From NCBI GenBank assembly GCA_050250815.1, contig JBFWNY010000027.1, forward strand, positions 1-53,925: a DNA stretch of 53,925 bases, read 5' to 3'. The stretch comes from JAEUMD01 sp050250815. GTDB taxonomy: Bacteria > Pseudomonadota > Alphaproteobacteria > Rhizobiales > Hyphomicrobiaceae. Within the stretch, counting starts at the first letter, position 1. Each line of letters opens with the position of its first letter. A program made the translations under genes and the position numbers. The notes under the pieces are model-generated. The model did not search any database and was not told the DNA's origin. It saw only the letters and a program-made list of their open reading frames with translations. Below are positions 1 through 7,446 of this stretch, in pieces.

Positions 1-531
1 ATGGCACTCGCCTGTCTCACCAGGCCCCTGCGTGCCCTCCCGCTGTTCCAGGGGCTTTCGGCCAGCCAGATCACCGAGATTGCCCGGCGCGCCGAACGAC
101 GGGTCTACCGGCCCGGTGAACCCATCATCGGCCCGCACATGCCCGCTGACGCCGCCGTCCTGATCGTTTCAGGAGATGCGGCACGGACCGAAGCCCCAGA
201 TTTTGTCTCGCCGGACGATCCAGAGCCTGTTCCCGCAGGTGCACTCCTGGGCGAGATGGGCATGCTCGTCGAGACGGAGTACACATCCTCGGTCACTGCG
301 GTGACCGCTGTTCGCGCACTTCGGATCACGCGCAACGAGCTGCTGGCCCAGATGGCTGAGGATCCGACGCTGGCGGAGCACTTCGTGAAGAAGATTGCAG
401 CACGCCTGCACGCCCTGGCGGAAGAGATGCGCGCCGTCGACGCGCTCCTGGTTCCGCAGGACGAGGCGATCGGCAACGCGAAGCCGGAGGTCCCTTCGGA
501 TCGCGCGGCGGCCGCTCAAACCATCCACTGA
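1..531 (+). CDS. Cyclic nucleotide-binding (Crp-type sensor) domain protein
   Basis: This 176-residue protein has the cNMP-binding fold found in Crp/Fnr regulators. Residues about 13-135 show the opening 'LPLFQGLSASQ', then the beta-roll run with 'GALLGEMGMLVETEYTSSV' (the family's G-E-x-x-x-L phosphate cassette, but without the usual R-x-A), ending in a helical tail. No helix-turn-helix follows, so it is a stand-alone sensor module rather than a transcription factor; the missing Arg in the cassette suggests that cyclic-nucleotide binding may be lost or altered. The ATG is the first base of the window, so a longer N-terminus cannot be excluded, although the visible start looks natural for the family. 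In related genomes such a protein sits near lolA/ftsK, as here, but on the opposite strand. The target process is unknown. Confidence 0.75.
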   Translation: MALACLTRPLRALPLFQGLSASQITEIARRAERRVYRPGEPIIGPHMPADAAVLIVSGDAARTEAPDFVSPDDPEPVPAGALLGEMGMLVETEYTSSVTAVTAVRALRITRNELLAQMAEDPTLAEHFVKKIAARLHALAEEMRAVDALLVPQDEAIGNAKPEVPSDRAAAAQTIH

Positions 532-636
532 GGCGAGCTTCCCCTGCGACGCCAACCCGGCAAGCGCGAGCGCGCACCGGAATCATGGGCAATTTCAATG
601 CTCATCTCAGGGTCTGGGAAATCACAAGGGGCGCCA

Positions 637-783
637 GAAAAGCGAACGCCCAACCCCGGGGGGAGGGGTTGGGCGTCATTGAGCGCTCTCGCGCGTGGCA
701 CCCGGGAGGGAAGCCGGGGCCCCAGACGACATCTTCGGTTAGACGGGGGGGCACTACCGAGTACAGGGTGACGTCGTCTGTCT
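637..783 (-). ncRNA. Candidate small RNA with C-rich hairpin loops
   Basis: Read on the minus strand, about 147 nt fold into consecutive hairpins. The first is an 8-bp stem CAGACGAC/GTCGTCTG (780-773 with 729-722) enclosing a CGGT/ACCG stem with a run of seven C in its loop. The second is CCCGG/CCGGG with loop CTTCCCTC. The third is a GCGC/GCGC stem with a GAGA tetraloop. Last comes a 12-bp terminator stem (676-665 with 657-646) with a TCCCCCC loop, followed by TTCGCTTTTC. A TTGAAA element at 817-812 lies 16 nt from TAGCTT (795-790). No credible ORF lies on this strand. Unpaired C-runs are what C-rich, anti-Shine-Dalgarno type alphaproteobacterial sRNAs expose. Structure and terminator are seen; expression and function are inferred. 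Confidence 0.5.
638..676 (-). terminator. Rho-independent terminator of the sRNA candidate
   Basis: Perfect 12-bp inverted repeat (646-657 and 665-676) with a 7-nt loop. On the minus strand it is followed by TTCGCTTTTC. There is no T-run on the plus side, so it serves minus-strand transcription, although a weak effect on the plus-strand cNMP gene ending at 531 is possible. Confidence 0.65.
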
Positions 784-1016
784 GAGAGAAAGCTAATCCC
801 AAACAGCCGAATTTCAATAGAGGGATTCGCACCTGATCACGAAAACGTTACCGACTTCGCACCCCATCGGGTGCGCTCGGCCCTTGGAGTGGCACCGAAC
901 TACAACATTGCCACAGTTGCTGAGGCATCCTTACCTCAGATGCGGACTAAGCCTCGAGCCCTCTCGCTCGGGTTTGACCTAGCCCTGCCAGGAATCGACC
1001 GTGATCTGAACACCGC
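784..1016. other. Gene-free intergenic stretch with three small hairpins
   Basis: Between the sRNA candidate and lolA there is no credible ORF. Three perfect short inverted repeats are visible: CGCACCC/GGGTGCG at 858-875 with a 4-nt loop, CTGAGG/CCTCAG at 920-939, and CGAGC/GCTCG at about 953-969. None is followed by a strong T-run. The last could be a weak terminator for lolA, or the group could belong to a longer structured minus-strand transcript. I could not match it to tmRNA, RNase P, SRP or 6S RNA. Confidence 0.3.
790..817 (-). promoter_or_regulatory. Possible promoter of the sRNA candidate
   Basis: On the minus strand, TTGAAA (817-812) is separated by 16 nt from TAGCTT (795-790), which places the start about 7 nt upstream of the first RNA stem. 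The -35 is reasonable and the -10 is weak. The call depends largely on its position relative to the structured RNA. Confidence 0.3.
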
Positions 1017-1733
1017 CTAGCGGTTGAAAGCTGCTCCCATTGGCTTGATGACGAATTGCGCTGGATCGAGGTCCGACTTGCGGTCCAGGTCACCCACCTC
1101 GACCACGGTATCCAGACCCTGAGCGTCCTTGGTCGTCCACTGCTTGAGCTGGAACTCCGGTTTGGTCGTGAAGGTGAGCCGAATGCGCCCCGGCGTATCC
1201 GGGCTCTTGTCCTGGAGCATCACGGAGACGGCGTCGCCCGCGTCCTCGACCGCCAGGATGCGCGCATCGCGCGCCACGTCGACATCGCTGCGCAGGAGCA
1301 GCCGGAAGGGCGTCTGGTCGAGTTCGACCCGATCCTCGTTGTTGAGGTCATGATCCTGAATGGCCAGGAACCGCCCATCCGATATGATGACCTGAAGGCT
1401 CGGCCGCGCGTAGTCGAAGCGGAACCGCCCCGGCCGCATCATCGCGAACTTGCCCTTCATGACTTTGCCGTCTGCGCTCGTCTGAACGAAGCGGCCCTGA
1501 AGCTTGTCGGCTGCGTTGAAGTAGTCGCTGACCTGCTTGACGATCTCGCTTTGCCGCGCGTCGAGCACCATGCCGCTGGTAGAATTGGGTGCAATTTCCG
1601 CGTTCCAGGCGGTTCCGGAGCGGCTCTCCCCCTGCTGCGCCAGGGCCTGGCTTGCGAACGGCGTCGCCAGGCCCGCGCAAAGCGCGTACCAACCGGCAAG
1701 GACTGCGCAGCGCGCGATCATCGAAGATTCCAT
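1017..1733 (-). CDS. lolA: Outer-membrane lipoprotein carrier protein LolA
   Basis: LolA is the periplasmic chaperone that takes lipoproteins released by LolCDE and carries them to the outer membrane. The protein starts with a Sec signal peptide (basic 'MIARC', hydrophobic stretch, 'ASQALAQ' cleavage region at about residues 5-33). The LolA beta-sheet core follows: 'QVSDYFNAADKLQGRFVQT', then 'GKFAMMRPGRFRFDY' and 'LDQTPFRLLL', which match the family's F-x-Q and R-P-G-(R/K)-F-R-(F/W) landmarks. I chose the ATG at 1733 (238 aa) because it gives a proper signal peptide and follows a G-run; the ATG at 1721 is an equally plausible alternative. The frame stays open upstream to 1919, but that part does not look like protein. 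It lies downstream of ftsK on the same strand, a common alphaproteobacterial arrangement. The gap to ftsK (210 nt) could carry its own promoter. Confidence 0.9.
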   Translation of the reverse strand: MESSMIARCAVLAGWYALCAGLATPFASQALAQQGESRSGTAWNAEIAPNSTSGMVLDARQSEIVKQVSDYFNAADKLQGRFVQTSADGKVMKGKFAMMRPGRFRFDYARPSLQVIISDGRFLAIQDHDLNNEDRVELDQTPFRLLLRSDVDVARDARILAVEDAGDAVSVMLQDKSPDTPGRIRLTFTTKPEFQLKQWTTKDAQGLDTVVEVGDLDRKSDLDPAQFVIKPMGAAFNR

Positions 1734-1943
1734 AACCCCCCCAAGCCCCACTGCGACAGCAAGGCCACCCGAACCCGTCATCGCCAAACATTTGGTCAAC
1801 AAGTGGGCGGGATCGTACTCGTGTTCGCGATTTGGGCAAGCCGGAGGGAGTCCGTCCGTCCAAGGAGTTGGGGATGACCGTTGAGACGCCGCCACCGCTT
1901 GCGGCCGCCCAGGTCGCACGATCAGGCCCGAAAACCGGGTGGA

Positions 1944-4922
1944 TCAGGCCGCGCTGCGCGAGCCGGAGGACGACTCACCCGAATCGCCGGCCGGCGAGGC
2001 CAGGATCTCGCGCCGGCCCACGTTGCTGGCGGCCGAGACGACACCTTCGCGCTCCATACGCTCCATCAGGTCGGCGGCGCGGTTGTAGCCGATCGACAGG
2101 CGGCGCTGCACGTAGCTGGTCGAAGCCTTGCGGTCGCGCAATACGATGGCCACGGCCCGGTCGTAGAGATCCTCTTCGCTGCCGCCGCCACTGCTCTCCT
2201 CGCCGCCCGTAACCTCCGTCGGCGCGGTGACAGCGGCCAAGTAGTCGGGCGCGCCCTGCGACCGCAGGTGGCCCGCCACCGCTTCCACCTCCTCGTCGGA
2301 AACGAAAGCGCCGTGCACGCGCGCCGTCTGGCCGGAGCCGGCGGCATGCAGCATGTCACCCTGGCCGAGGAGCTGCTCTGCGCCCTGCTCGTTGAGGATG
2401 GTGCGGCTGTCGATCTTCGACGTGACCTTGAACGAGATGCGGGTCGGGAAGTTGGCCTTGATCGTGCCGGTAATGACGTCGACCGAGGGACGCTGCGTGG
2501 CCATGATGATGTGGATGCCGGCCGCGCGGGCCATCTGCGCCAGGCGCTGCACCGCCGCCTCGACGTCCTTGCCCGCGACGAGCATCAGGTCGGCGAACTC
2601 GTCGATCACGACGACAATGTACGGCATCGTTTCGGCGGTCAGTGTCTCCTGCTCGTAGATCGCCTCGCCCGAGTGCTTGTCGAAGCCCGTCTGCACCGTG
2701 CGCGCGATCATCTCGCCGCGCTTCTTCGCATTGCGCACACGGTTGTTGTAGACGTCGATGTTGCGGACAGAGAGCTTGGCCATGCGCTTGTAGCGCTCCT
2801 CCATCTCACCCACGACCCAGTTGAGCGCACCGACCGCCTTCGCCGGATCGGTGACGACCGGCGCCAACAGATGCGGAATGCCGTTGTAGACCGACAGCTC
2901 CAGCATCTTGGGATCGATCATCAGGAAGCGGCACTCTTCCGGCGTCAGCCGGTAGAGGAGCGACAGGATCATCGCGTTTACGCCAACCGATTTGCCCGAG
3001 CCCGTGGTGCCGGCAACGAGCAGGTGCGGCATGCGCGCCAGGTCGGCGACAATCGGCTCGCCGCCGATGCCCTTGCCCAGAGCCAGCGGCAGCACCGCAT
3101 CGCTTGACCGAAATGCTTCGCTCTCGAGCAGCTCCCGCAACAGAACCGGCTCGCGGCGTACGTTGGGCAGCTCGATGCCGATGGCGTTGCGGCCGGGAAC
3201 GACGGCGACGCGGACGGCGGACGCGCTCATCGAGCGGGCGATATCGTCGGCAAGGCCGATCACGCGCGAAGACTTCGTACCGCGCGCCGGCTCCAGCTCG
3301 AACAGCGTGACCACCGGGCCCGGGCGGATGTCCTTGACTTCTCCCTTGATGCCGAAGTCCTTGAGCACGTCCTCGAGCAGGCGCGCGTTGCCGCGCAGCA
3401 CGGTCTGGGTCAGCTCCGGTCCGGCCTTGGCCGGCGGCGGCTTGCGGAGAAGCTGCGCCGCGGGAAGTCTGAACGACGGTTCGGCCTGCCGGCGGAACTT
3501 CAAGCCACCAAACAGCGCGTTGCGCTTGTGGCTGCTATCGGCCTCAGGCGCGGATCGCTGTGAGGCGGTGGCGGCAACAGGTGCGGCAGCGGGTGTGGGC
3601 ACGCTCACCGCGGCCGGCTCCCGGCTCGGCGCAAACTCGGGAATCCGAGCCGACCGGCCTTCATAGGCGGGCGGTGCTGGAGGAGGCGCGGGCGACGGCT
3701 GCACGCCGGTTGCGACGTCATCTCCCACGACGATCGGACCCGAACCAGCAGGCGCAAACCGGCGCGCAATCGCAAGGCTCGTTGCATCGGTTGCCAAATC
3801 GAAATCCGCCGTGCCGGCACCGTCATAGCCATCGGCAACCGGCTGCATGCCGCGAGCCATCGCAGCAGCCGGGCCGCGCAACGGCATCGGGGGCGGCATC
3901 GCCGCTGGCGAATAAGGCGGATGATAAGGGGGGCGGGCGCCGTGCGCGTGAGCGCCATGCATGGGATATCCGACCGCCATTGGATTGGTCGGCGCGGCAG
4001 CGGCGCGACCGTGGCCGGATGCCGGCTGGTGGCCCGCCGCATGCGGGTGCGTCTGCGCCGCATGGGCTGCGCGCTCGGCATGAGCAGCAAGCCCCTGCGC
4101 AGCGCGCGACCAGCGATCCTGGGCACCCGCGAAGCCGTGCATCAACCCGTCCTGCAACCCGCGGGCACCGGTCTTGAGAATGGAGTGTCCGCGATGAGCG
4201 GTGTGACGCGCCACGCCGATCGCCAGTCCAACGCCGCGAGCGAGATCCTCGCGCGGCGGCACCATACCCTGTATGGGCGGCAGGGAGGGAGGCGACACGG
4301 CATGCGCAGCGTCCGTTCCAGCAATTCGACTGCGAAAGCTCGCCAGATCATCGAGCGAGATCCCCACAGCGCGTGACAGGATCGCGAACCCGGCCGCAAA
4401 CAAGGCAAGACCCGCAAGCGCGCCGCCGCTCTCGCCACTCATGGCTGCCAGCAGGGATGCGGCGGCCGCATAGATGCCATCACCCAGCATGCCGCCGTAG
4501 CCGTGATGCAACGGCCAGCGTCCAGCCACGGGAAGCGCCGAAAGGCCACCTGCCAGTACCAGCACGGACAGCGGATAAAGGATGAGCTTCGACTTCAGGC
4601 GCTGCACCCGCTCGCGGAAGGTGAGCTCGAGCGCCCAGAACATCGGCACCACCAGCACGACAAGCGTCGCGAAGCCCACAGCCTGCAGAAGCAGGTCGGA
4701 GACGATGGCGCCAAACGCGCCCAGAAGGTTACGGGTCTCGCCGCTCGTGGCGTGCGTGAGGCTCGGATCGCTGACCGACCAGGAGGCGACACTGACCCAG
4801 AGGAGGCCGACGAAACCGAACAGAGCAAGGCCGAACGTGCGGCCGATGGCCGACTTGAGCGCCTGCTCGATGGTGGCGCGCGGCGCTTCTTGGGTGGCGA
4901 GATCGGGATGAATTGACAGCAT
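1944..4922 (-). CDS. ftsK: DNA translocase FtsK
   Basis: FtsK is the septum-anchored hexameric motor that pumps chromosome ends and the dif region during division. About 992 residues are visible. An N-terminal membrane domain has four hydrophobic helices (about 30-55, 75-100, 115-135, 160-190). A long low-complexity linker (about 200-480) is rich in His, Ala and Pro. The alpha/beta motor domain carries Walker A GTTGSGKS near 638-645 and Walker B 'VVVIDEFADL' near 770-779. A C-terminal winged-helix gamma domain (about 917-975) would read KOPS-type sequences. The frame can extend four codons to a TTG at 4934; I prefer the ATG at 4922, though neither has a clear Shine-Dalgarno. It follows the aminotransferase gene by 15 nt, suggesting one operon with it and perhaps lolA. 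The linker is unusual for its many histidines (roughly 245-340). Confidence 0.95.
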   Translation of the reverse strand: MLSIHPDLATQEAPRATIEQALKSAIGRTFGLALFGFVGLLWVSVASWSVSDPSLTHATSGETRNLLGAFGAIVSDLLLQAVGFATLVVLVVPMFWALELTFRERVQRLKSKLILYPLSVLVLAGGLSALPVAGRWPLHHGYGGMLGDGIYAAAASLLAAMSGESGGALAGLALFAAGFAILSRAVGISLDDLASFRSRIAGTDAAHAVSPPSLPPIQGMVPPREDLARGVGLAIGVARHTAHRGHSILKTGARGLQDGLMHGFAGAQDRWSRAAQGLAAHAERAAHAAQTHPHAAGHQPASGHGRAAAAPTNPMAVGYPMHGAHAHGARPPYHPPYSPAAMPPPMPLRGPAAAMARGMQPVADGYDGAGTADFDLATDATSLAIARRFAPAGSGPIVVGDDVATGVQPSPAPPPAPPAYEGRSARIPEFAPSREPAAVSVPTPAAAPVAATASQRSAPEADSSHKRNALFGGLKFRRQAEPSFRLPAAQLLRKPPPAKAGPELTQTVLRGNARLLEDVLKDFGIKGEVKDIRPGPVVTLFELEPARGTKSSRVIGLADDIARSMSASAVRVAVVPGRNAIGIELPNVRREPVLLRELLESEAFRSSDAVLPLALGKGIGGEPIVADLARMPHLLVAGTTGSGKSVGVNAMILSLLYRLTPEECRFLMIDPKMLELSVYNGIPHLLAPVVTDPAKAVGALNWVVGEMEERYKRMAKLSVRNIDVYNNRVRNAKKRGEMIARTVQTGFDKHSGEAIYEQETLTAETMPYIVVVIDEFADLMLVAGKDVEAAVQRLAQMARAAGIHIIMATQRPSVDVITGTIKANFPTRISFKVTSKIDSRTILNEQGAEQLLGQGDMLHAAGSGQTARVHGAFVSDEEVEAVAGHLRSQGAPDYLAAVTAPTEVTGGEESSGGGSEEDLYDRAVAIVLRDRKASTSYVQRRLSIGYNRAADLMERMEREGVVSAASNVGRREILASPAGDSGESSSGSRSAA

Positions 4923-4937
4923 GACCAGACGCAACGG

Positions 4938-6167
4938 CTACGCGACAAGAGACACGATACGCTCGAGCGCCCTTCCGATCGTCGCCGGGTCCGCCACCAG
5001 AGCCACCCGCACGTAATCCGCGCCGGGGTTGGTTCCATCGAGACCGGGCTGCGCCAGATAGGCACCCGGGATAACCCTGACACCGCAGCGTTTCCATATG
5101 GTTACCGACGCCTGAACCCCGCCCCCGAGTTGCGACACATCGAGCCACAGGAAGAAGCCTCCGGCCGGTCGCTCGTAGCCAAAACGGCCGGCCAGCAGCC
5201 GGTCGGCGACGTCGAACTTGGCCTGGTAGGCGTCCCGGTTCATGGCCACGTGTGCCTCGTCGCTCCAGGCCGATGCCGACGCGTGCTGGATCGGCCCGGC
5301 CATTGTCGGGCCGACGAGATTGCGCACCTCGGCGAGTGCCGACAGGAACTCGCCGTCGCCCGCGCAGAAGCCAGAGCGCAGCCCGGGCAGATTGGAGCGC
5401 TTCGACAGCGAATTGAAAACGACCAGATTGCGAAAGCGCGCTGGCGTTGCAGCGGCCACCGACAGGCCTCCGACGGGAGGCGCGCTCGCATAGATCTCCG
5501 AGTAGCACTCGTCGAGGAACAGCATGAAGTCATGTGCCCGAGCCAGCTCCAGCGCCCGGCGGATGTAGTCCGCGTCTGCAACCGCACCCTGCGGATTGGC
5601 GGGCGAGCAGAGGTAGAGCGCCGCCGTCCGCGCCAGCAGATCGGGCCGGGAGGCGATGTCGTCGAGATCGGGAAGGTGGCCGGAGCGCGCGGTGGCATTG
5701 AGGAACACCGGCTCGGCGGCGGTGGCCAGCGCCGCACCGAAATAGGCCTGATAGAACGGATTGACGATGAGTATGGCTGGCCGCCCGGAGAAGCTGCGGC
5801 GGCCGACCGCCGGGATGGCGGCGAAATAGAGCCCTTCCCGAGAGCCCAGCGTCGGCAACACCTCGCGCTCGGGATCGACCGCGCCGGCCCCTTCCAGGCC
5901 GAACCGCCGCCCAAGCCAACCGGCGATCGCCGCGCGCAGCGGCTCACTGCCACGGATCGCCGGATACTTGGCAAACAGCGCCTCGGCCTCGACGACCTTG
6001 GCGGCAATGAACGGCGGCATCGTTTCGCGTGGCTCGCCCAGCGTCAGGTCGATCGTCTCGGCAACTTCGCTCGCATGAGGGGCGAGCAGGGCCTTCAGCC
6101 GGGTGAACGGCGAGACCACTGCGCCCGATGCCAGCGCCTCGAACCCGTTCTGTGATGGCAACGACAT
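4938..6167 (-). CDS. PLP-dependent class I/II aminotransferase (DapC-like)
   Basis: This 409-residue fold-type I aminotransferase has 'IDLTLGEPRE' near the N-terminus, 'YPAIRGSEPLRAAIAGWLGRRFG', a 'LYLCSPANPQGAV' substrate/PLP segment, 'LFLDECYSEIY' with the PLP-pyridine Asp, and 'FNSLSKRSNLPGLRSGF' with the Schiff-base lysine. A C-terminal 'DYVRVALVA' supplies the carboxylate-binding Arg. The combination 'LSKRSNLPGLRSGF' is typical of the succinyldiaminopimelate aminotransferase (DapC) group of lysine and peptidoglycan precursor synthesis, which often lies beside ftsK in alphaproteobacteria, but the exact substrate cannot be settled from sequence alone. I start at the ATG at 6167 because homologues begin close to 'MSLPSQNGF'; the frame stays open to 6395 without protein-like composition. 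It is the probable first gene of a minus-strand unit with ftsK. Confidence 0.85.
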   Translation of the reverse strand: MSLPSQNGFEALASGAVVSPFTRLKALLAPHASEVAETIDLTLGEPRETMPPFIAAKVVEAEALFAKYPAIRGSEPLRAAIAGWLGRRFGLEGAGAVDPEREVLPTLGSREGLYFAAIPAVGRRSFSGRPAILIVNPFYQAYFGAALATAAEPVFLNATARSGHLPDLDDIASRPDLLARTAALYLCSPANPQGAVADADYIRRALELARAHDFMLFLDECYSEIYASAPPVGGLSVAAATPARFRNLVVFNSLSKRSNLPGLRSGFCAGDGEFLSALAEVRNLVGPTMAGPIQHASASAWSDEAHVAMNRDAYQAKFDVADRLLAGRFGYERPAGGFFLWLDVSQLGGGVQASVTIWKRCGVRVIPGAYLAQPGLDGTNPGADYVRVALVADPATIGRALERIVSLVA

Positions 6168-6443
6168 AGGGATGCTTTCGACGCTCCATGCCGGACCGGC
6201 CGCTTGCCGGCGGGCCGGCCGGGCTGCCCGGAAGCGCGCAACGTTTAGAGCCTGATCGCCGCAGATGGAAGCGTCCAAGCCTCCGTCGAGGCGTCGATCA
6301 GTCTCGCCGAAATAACTGCGAGCAGGCCACCACCACGGAGACCAGCCCCGGCGCCCGTCCTGTTCCGTCCGGAACAGCAATATGGTTGCCGACATGAGAG
6401 GACTGGCGTCAGAGACTTCATCGTCCAGAGGGAGAGACCCCCG

Positions 6444-7364
6444 ATGTCACACACTGCGTACCGTCAATCGCGCCGCTTCCTGGCTTCAATGGCCGCCGGC
6501 CTCGCCATGGCCGTCACCGGCGCTGGCGCCGCTCTGGCCGATGATGCAACCGGCGTCTGGATCGACAACACCGGCCGTGGCGGCGTCGAAATCCGCCCGT
6601 GCGGAGCCAATCTGTGCGGCTATGTCGTTTGGGTCGCCTCGGCGAAGGACCGCGAGGGCTGCGGCGAGCAGATCATCGGCGGCTTGCGGAAGTTCGGCGA
6701 CCGCTGGGACAACGGCTGGATCTACGATCCCGAGCGCGGCCGCAAGTTCGATGTCGAAATCAAGCCGCTGAGCGGCAACCGGCTCCGCGTGATGGGCTAT
6801 GCCGGCGTCAAGTTCTTCTCGGAAACCTTTGTCTGGAAGCGTGCTCCGGCTGATCTCGTCCGCTGCGACGGTCAGCAGGCGGCTGCCGAACCCGCGGCGC
6901 CCGCTCCGGCGGCCCGTACGGCCCCGGCTCCGGCTGCCCGTACTGTGACGGCCCGGGCTCCTGCGCCGACCGCGACCGACGCCTATCCGGCACCTGCAGC
7001 CGCGGCCCCGGCTGCGCCCGCCGCCAAGGCCGTGGCCCCCCGCCGCGCAGCGGCTCCGCAGCCTGCACCGCAGCCCGAGGCCCCGCCGCAGGCTGAGGCT
7101 CAGCCCGAGCAGCAGGCGGCACCGCCCCAGGAACAGGAGATGTCGGCCGCACCGGCACCTGATGCACCCGAGACCCAGGGCGAGCAGCAGCCGTCGTCCG
7201 AAGAGCCTGCGCCCGCCGCCCGGGACAGCGAGCGCCGCAGCGGCTCCGGCCTCCCCGACGTCGCCGGCCTGCCGATCGACAAGTTCCTGAAGAAGACCGC
7301 AGGCGGCAACTGCAGGCTCGACCTGCCGTGGTTCAAGGTGACCTTCGACTGCAAGGACCTCTGA
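6444..7364 (+). CDS. Secreted DUF2147 protein with long Ala/Pro/Gln-rich tail
   Basis: The protein has 306 residues. A signal peptide (about 1-32, 'RRFLASMAAGLAMAVTGAGAALA') is followed by a DUF2147 domain (about 34-135): 'TGVWIDNTGRGGVEIRPCG' opens it and 'GYAGVKFFSETFVWKRA' closes it. DUF2147 proteins are small secreted or periplasmic beta proteins of unknown role. Here the domain is followed by about 130 residues of low complexity, Ala/Pro rich then Gln/Glu rich, and a short conserved-looking end with two cysteines ('GGNCRLDLPWFKVTFDCKDL'). Such a tail may act as a periplasmic spacer; that is inference. A GAGGGAGAGA ribosome site precedes the ATG. The gene is monocistronic, with a strong terminator just after it, and converges on amt. 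Confidence 0.8.
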   Translation: MSHTAYRQSRRFLASMAAGLAMAVTGAGAALADDATGVWIDNTGRGGVEIRPCGANLCGYVVWVASAKDREGCGEQIIGGLRKFGDRWDNGWIYDPERGRKFDVEIKPLSGNRLRVMGYAGVKFFSETFVWKRAPADLVRCDGQQAAAEPAAPAPAARTAPAPAARTVTARAPAPTATDAYPAPAAAAPAAPAAKAVAPRRAAAPQPAPQPEAPPQAEAQPEQQAAPPQEQEMSAAPAPDAPETQGEQQPSSEEPAPAARDSERRSGSGLPDVAGLPIDKFLKKTAGGNCRLDLPWFKVTFDCKDL

Positions 7365-7392
7365 GACCAGCGCTACCCGTCTGAAACGAATG

Positions 7393-7421
7393 AGCCGTCC
7401 CTGGAACCTCCAGGGACGGCT
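7393..7421. terminator. Strong stem-loop terminator between DUF2147 gene and amt
   Basis: Perfect 12-bp inverted repeat AGCCGTCCCTGG/CCAGGGACGGCT with a 5-nt loop, followed by TTTCG on the plus strand and by TTCGTTTC on the minus strand. The position between two converging genes suggests it terminates transcription from both sides. Confidence 0.75.
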
Positions 7422-7446
7422 TTCGTATTCGTCGATGCCGTGGGCC

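Noticed and set aside
602..832. 76-residue minus-strand ORF over the sRNA candidate
   Set aside because: It runs through four hairpins and a terminator, and its start overlaps the proposed promoter; the composition is not protein-like.
820..836. tRNA T-arm-like GGTGCGAATCCC on the minus strand
   Set aside because: The loop lacks the TTC of a T-loop and no cloverleaf can be formed around it.
1881..3107. 408-residue open frame on the plus strand opposite ftsK
   Set aside because: Shadow of the FtsK motor domain; no family resemblance and no ribosome site.
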